Assembly: GCF_014385005.1 (NCBI RefSeq)
Contig: NZ_JACRSZ010000003.1
Location: 62,001-126,000 of the forward strand
Source: Jingyaoa shaoxingensis
Lineage (GTDB): Bacteria > Bacillota > Clostridia > Lachnospirales > Lachnospiraceae
Direction of reading: 5' to 3'
DNA length: 64,000 bases
The notes beneath the pieces are model-generated. The model was not told the DNA's origin. It was given only the letters and a program-made list of their open reading frames with translations, and ran no database searches. The translations under genes were made by a program, and so were the position numbers. Shown here piece by piece: positions 61,418 through 64,000 of this stretch (positions are counted from its first letter, which is position 1; every line of letters starts with the position of its first letter).

Positions 61418-62590
61418 ATGACTGATCAGTTTGATACATTACGTAACGCATTACCGATTGCGCCGCTCAAGATTGCCACGCTGGATGGCAGTCGTGATTT
61501 TGCAACCAAGGTAAATGACCATCTGGTGGAATTCCGCCATACAAATCCAACTCAGGATATCGAGAACATTCATTACAAAGGCTATTCGGAAGATTCTTAT
61601 ATGGTAGACTGTATCTGCCCGAGATTCGGTACCGGAGAGGGAAAGGGTATGATCAATACTTCTGTCCGGGGAAGTGACCTGTATATTTTTGCAGATATTA
61701 CAAACTACAGCCTGACCTATAAGCTGTTCGGACAGGAAAATCATATGTCTCCTGACAATCATTTTCAGGATCTGAAGCGTATCATTTCTGCTACCGATGG
61801 AAAGGCAAAGAGACTGAATGTCATTATGCCTTTTCTCTATGAAGGAAGACAGCATAAACGTTCCGGGCGTGAATCCCTCGACTGTGCCCTGGCACTACAG
61901 GAACTGGCCGATCTTGGAGTAAGCAATATTATCACATTTGATGCTCATGACCCACGTGTCCAGAATGCTATTCCGCTGATTGGTTTTGATACATTTATGC
62001 CGACTTATCAGTTTCTGAAAGCAATCATTGATACCACACCAGATTTTCGCATCGACAGTGATCACCTGATGATTATCAGCCCGGATGAGGGAGCCATGGG
62101 ACGTGCCGTATATTTTTCTACTATCCTTGGGGTGGATATGGGTATGTTCTATAAACGCCGTGATTATTCTACTATCGTAAATGGCAAGAACCCAATCGTT
62201 GCCCATGAATTCCTGGGGGCTTCTGTGGAAGGAAAGGACGTGGTCATCGTAGATGACATGATCTCTTCCGGTGAAAGTATGCTGGATGTTGCCAAGCAGT
62301 TAAAAGACCGCAAGGCAAGACGTGTCTTCGTCTGCACCACATTTGGTCTGTTTACAGACGGATTTGAAAAATTTGATGAATTCTATGAAAAAGAATATAT
62401 CTACAAGGTAATTACTACGAACCTGAATTACCGTGATCCTGAACTGTTTACCAAACCATATTACGTAGAAGCGGATATGACTAAATTTACAGCCAGCATT
62501 ATGGACAGCCTGAATCATGATGTATCTCTGGAAAGTGTTATCAGCCCGACCGGAAAGATTCAGAAGCTGCTTCGCAGAATTCAGAAATAA
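61418..62590 (+). CDS. prs: Ribose-phosphate pyrophosphokinase, long form
   Basis: A 390-aa PRPP synthetase; the start at 61418 follows GGAGG by 5 bases. Motifs include MPFLYEGRQHKRSGRESLDC for the ATP flexible loop region, FDAHDPRVQNAIP, ISPDEGAMGRA and the PRPP-binding VVIVDDMISSGESM. It is about 70 residues longer than the usual ~315-aa enzyme, with an N-terminal insert before the first nucleotide motif and an altered C-terminus. It is the only plus-strand gene in this end region and has its own terminator. Confidence 0.9.
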   Translation: MTDQFDTLRNALPIAPLKIATLDGSRDFATKVNDHLVEFRHTNPTQDIENIHYKGYSEDSYMVDCICPRFGTGEGKGMINTSVRGSDLYIFADITNYSLTYKLFGQENHMSPDNHFQDLKRIISATDGKAKRLNVIMPFLYEGRQHKRSGRESLDCALALQELADLGVSNIITFDAHDPRVQNAIPLIGFDTFMPTYQFLKAIIDTTPDFRIDSDHLMIISPDEGAMGRAVYFSTILGVDMGMFYKRRDYSTIVNGKNPIVAHEFLGASVEGKDVVIVDDMISSGESMLDVAKQLKDRKARRVFVCTTFGLFTDGFEKFDEFYEKEYIYKVITTNLNYRDPELFTKPYYVEADMTKFTASIMDSLNHDVSLESVISPTGKIQKLLRRIQK

Positions 62591-62613
62591 AAATTTGAAA
62601 ATTAATTTCATTC

Positions 62614-62649
62614 AAAAAGGATTGACATGTCGTGTGCCAATCCTTTTTT
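62614..62649. terminator. Bidirectional terminator after prs
   Basis: AAAAAGGATTG (62614-62624) pairs with CAATCCTTTTT (62638-62648), giving a T-run on both strands between convergent genes. Confidence 0.88.
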
Positions 62650-62666
62650 GATACCAATATTCATTT

Positions 62667-63542
62667 TCAGCGAATCATAAGAAATGCCGCAAGATTCCCA
62701 CGCTGTCCTTTAGACGCCCTGTGAGAATAGAGAAGCTGTGGGTTGCAGCAGGTACAGATATCCGTAACGGATATATGCTCTTTTGTAATTCCCGCTTCTT
62801 CCAGAATAATCTCATTTGCCTTCCACAGATTCAACTGGTATTTTCCATTTTCTTTCTGGTAAAACAGTTCTTTCCAGTATTTTTCGCGAAAGCTGTCCTG
62901 AAACTGTTCTATAACATCACCGCTCACTTCATAACAGTTCTGACAGATAGACGGTCCCACTGCTGCCAGGATGTCTTTCGGATCACTGCCATATTCTTCC
63001 TGCATCCGCGCTATTGTCACCTGACTGATTCTGCCTACTGTTCCTCTCCATCCGGAATGACACAGTCCGATAGCTTTCTTTACCGGATCCACCAGATAGA
63101 TTGGGACACAGTCTGCATAAAAAGTGGTCAGCACTGTCTGCGAAACATTCGTAATCAGCCCGTCTACATCACTATAATCCCTTTCTCTTGAAAATCCTTT
63201 TCCCCAGTCTTCCTCGGTGACCTTACGTACATTGGTTGTGTGAGTCTGATGTGTAAAAACCATCTTCTCTTCAGAAAATCCCACTGCATGGGCAATTCTC
63301 TGAAAATTCTCCCGCACATTTTCTTTTCTGTCGCCTCGTGCAAAGCTCAGATTCATGCTGTACAAATGCTCCTTGCTGACACCGCCCAGACGGGTGGAAA
63401 ATCCATGCAGGAACTCTTTTTCCGCTTCCAGTCTTGGATAAGTAAGCCAATATACTCCATCCTTTTCCTGTATACGGACAACCGGCTTGCTGCCGCTGCG
63501 TTTTATTGTTATTTTATGATTATGATCCAGTATTGTTTCCAC
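62667..63542 (-). CDS. pgeF: YfiH/LACC1-type polyphenol oxidase-fold protein (purine nucleoside phosphorylase family)
   Basis: A 291-aa protein with the three metal-binding segments of the family: VFTHQTHTTNV, TTFYADCVPIYLVDP and GLCHSGWRGTVGRI, and the CxxC-like ICTCCNPQLLYSHRASKG end. It starts with GTG at 63542, preceded by AAAGGAGAACAGAA. Family members have adenosine deaminase/phosphorylase activity, and the E. coli member edits peptidoglycan precursors. It is next to yraN in the same direction. Confidence 0.9.
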   Translation of the reverse strand: METILDHNHKITIKRSGSKPVVRIQEKDGVYWLTYPRLEAEKEFLHGFSTRLGGVSKEHLYSMNLSFARGDRKENVRENFQRIAHAVGFSEEKMVFTHQTHTTNVRKVTEEDWGKGFSRERDYSDVDGLITNVSQTVLTTFYADCVPIYLVDPVKKAIGLCHSGWRGTVGRISQVTIARMQEEYGSDPKDILAAVGPSICQNCYEVSGDVIEQFQDSFREKYWKELFYQKENGKYQLNLWKANEIILEEAGITKEHISVTDICTCCNPQLLYSHRASKGQRGNLAAFLMIR

Positions 63543-63563
63543 TTCTGTTCTCCTTTATGCCGG

Positions 63564-63911
63564 CTATATACTGCCAAATGCATTTCTGATATGACAGATC
63601 TGTGTTCCTGTAATGCCGATTACATCAAACCGGCAAGGCATATTCTCCCATTTCTTCTGATGAAGATAATATCTGGCTGTCTGATAGATACGTTGTTGTT
63701 TCCGTACATCTACTGCCTCCAAAGGATTGCCCATCTGAAGATTTTTCCGGTATTTTACTTCTATGAATACAAGATAACGAGCATCTCTGGCAATAAGGTC
63801 AATTTCTCCTGTACGGATCCGATAATTCCGTTCCAGGATCTCATAACCTTTTTCTTCCAGATACTTTGCTGCCAGTTCTTCCTGCTCCTGTCCAATCTTC
63901 CTGCGATTCAT
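63564..63911 (-). CDS. yraN: YraN/UPF0102 endonuclease-fold protein
   Basis: A 115-aa protein with the restriction-endonuclease-like core: GQEQEELAAKYLEEKGYEIL then RTGEIDLIARDARYLVFIEVKYR (split here as GEIDLIA and FIEVKYR, the E-x9-D-ExK pattern). It is usually found behind rnhB, as here (17-base gap). Exact function unknown; a DNA-processing role is inferred from the fold. Confidence 0.92.
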   Translation of the reverse strand: MNRRKIGQEQEELAAKYLEEKGYEILERNYRIRTGEIDLIARDARYLVFIEVKYRKNLQMGNPLEAVDVRKQQRIYQTARYYLHQKKWENMPCRFDVIGITGTQICHIRNAFGSI

Positions 63912-63928
63912 CTTCTCTGCCCGGCTTT

Positions 63929-64000
63929 CTATATAAAATGTGTGATAAAGGTCTTTCTGTGAATCGGTGACGGACCATATTTTTTCAGTGCTTCAATATG
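63929..64000 (-). CDS. rnhB: Ribonuclease HII, C-terminal end (runs off the right edge)
   Basis: The last 23 codons contain HIEALKKYGPSPIHRKTF, the usual C-terminal helix and HRxSF-type end of RNase HII. The following yraN gene supports the call. The catalytic part lies outside the window. Confidence 0.8.
   Translation of the reverse strand, partial: HIEALKKYGPSPIHRKTFITHFI

Noticed and set aside
1..64000. tRNA or rRNA genes, intact insertion sequences, CRISPR arrays
   Set aside because: No GTTCRANYC-type tRNA arms with matching acceptor stems, no rRNA segments, no transposase gene and no spaced repeats were recognised by reading; a tRNA scan could still find one that I missed.

Overview
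The window reads as a chromosomal segment of a low-to-moderate GC Firmicute, most likely an acetogenic Lachnospiraceae close to Blautia. The reasons are a complete carbonyl branch of the Wood-Ljungdahl pathway, an Acetobacterium-type MetF/MetV/RnfC2 methylene-THF reductase, a Re-type citrate synthase, a Rex repressor, a large AdhE, and strong AGGAGG ribosome binding sites. Genus is an inference from gene content; no rRNA gene is present and no tRNA was recognised.

Left part (1-11.3 kb): the 5' end of alr, then nnrD, rex, aspartokinase and a divergent ABC-F ATPase. Next come a Re-citrate synthase/GntR/isocitrate dehydrogenase operon under a 34-bp perfect palindrome that covers its promoter, and adhE with a near-consensus Rex operator at its start site.

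11.4-12.3 kb is a gene-poor RNA region. It holds a cobalamin riboswitch with its own promoter and a terminator but no recognisable gene between them, and a yybP-ykoY (Mn2+) riboswitch with a terminator in front of a P-type ATPase cut down to its N-terminus.

12.4-26.5 kb encodes a poorly understood molybdenum-hydroxylase system. One arm (minus strand) carries a small unknown protein, a Mop-type molybdopterin aldehyde oxidoreductase, a 764-aa multi-FeS/CCG-domain protein, a double-CxxC protein, a methyltransferase, a C_GCAxxG_C_C protein, a radical SAM enzyme and a CoA-ligase-like protein. The divergent arm carries a MobA-like nucleotidyltransferase fused to a ModE-type DNA-binding domain, a histidine phosphatase-HD protein, XdhC and a TylF-like methyltransferase. 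A 37-bp inverted repeat lies between the arms. This is the best candidate for an undescribed pathway.

26.5-44.6 kb is the C1 region, all on the minus strand. The order of transcription is rnfC2-metV-metF; then a His-rich nickel protein, cooT, cooC, acsA, cooC, acsB; then acsD-acsC-acsE-RACo from a separate promoter; then DUF3786-fchA-folD. Formate-THF ligase, formate dehydrogenase and hydrogenase genes are not here.

44.6-53.2 kb looks like a decaying signalling island. A c-di-GMP-I riboswitch with terminator heads a truncated receiver remnant, an HD-GYP response regulator and two large periplasmic-sensor hybrid histidine kinases with a 41-aa membrane peptide between them. Integrase and enzyme fragments flank it.

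53.2-64 kb is ordinary: a methyltransferase, an ABC importer, gpsA, plsY, der, a DUF512 protein, a phosphoribosylpyrophosphate synthetase, a YfiH-type protein, yraN and the 3' end of rnhB.
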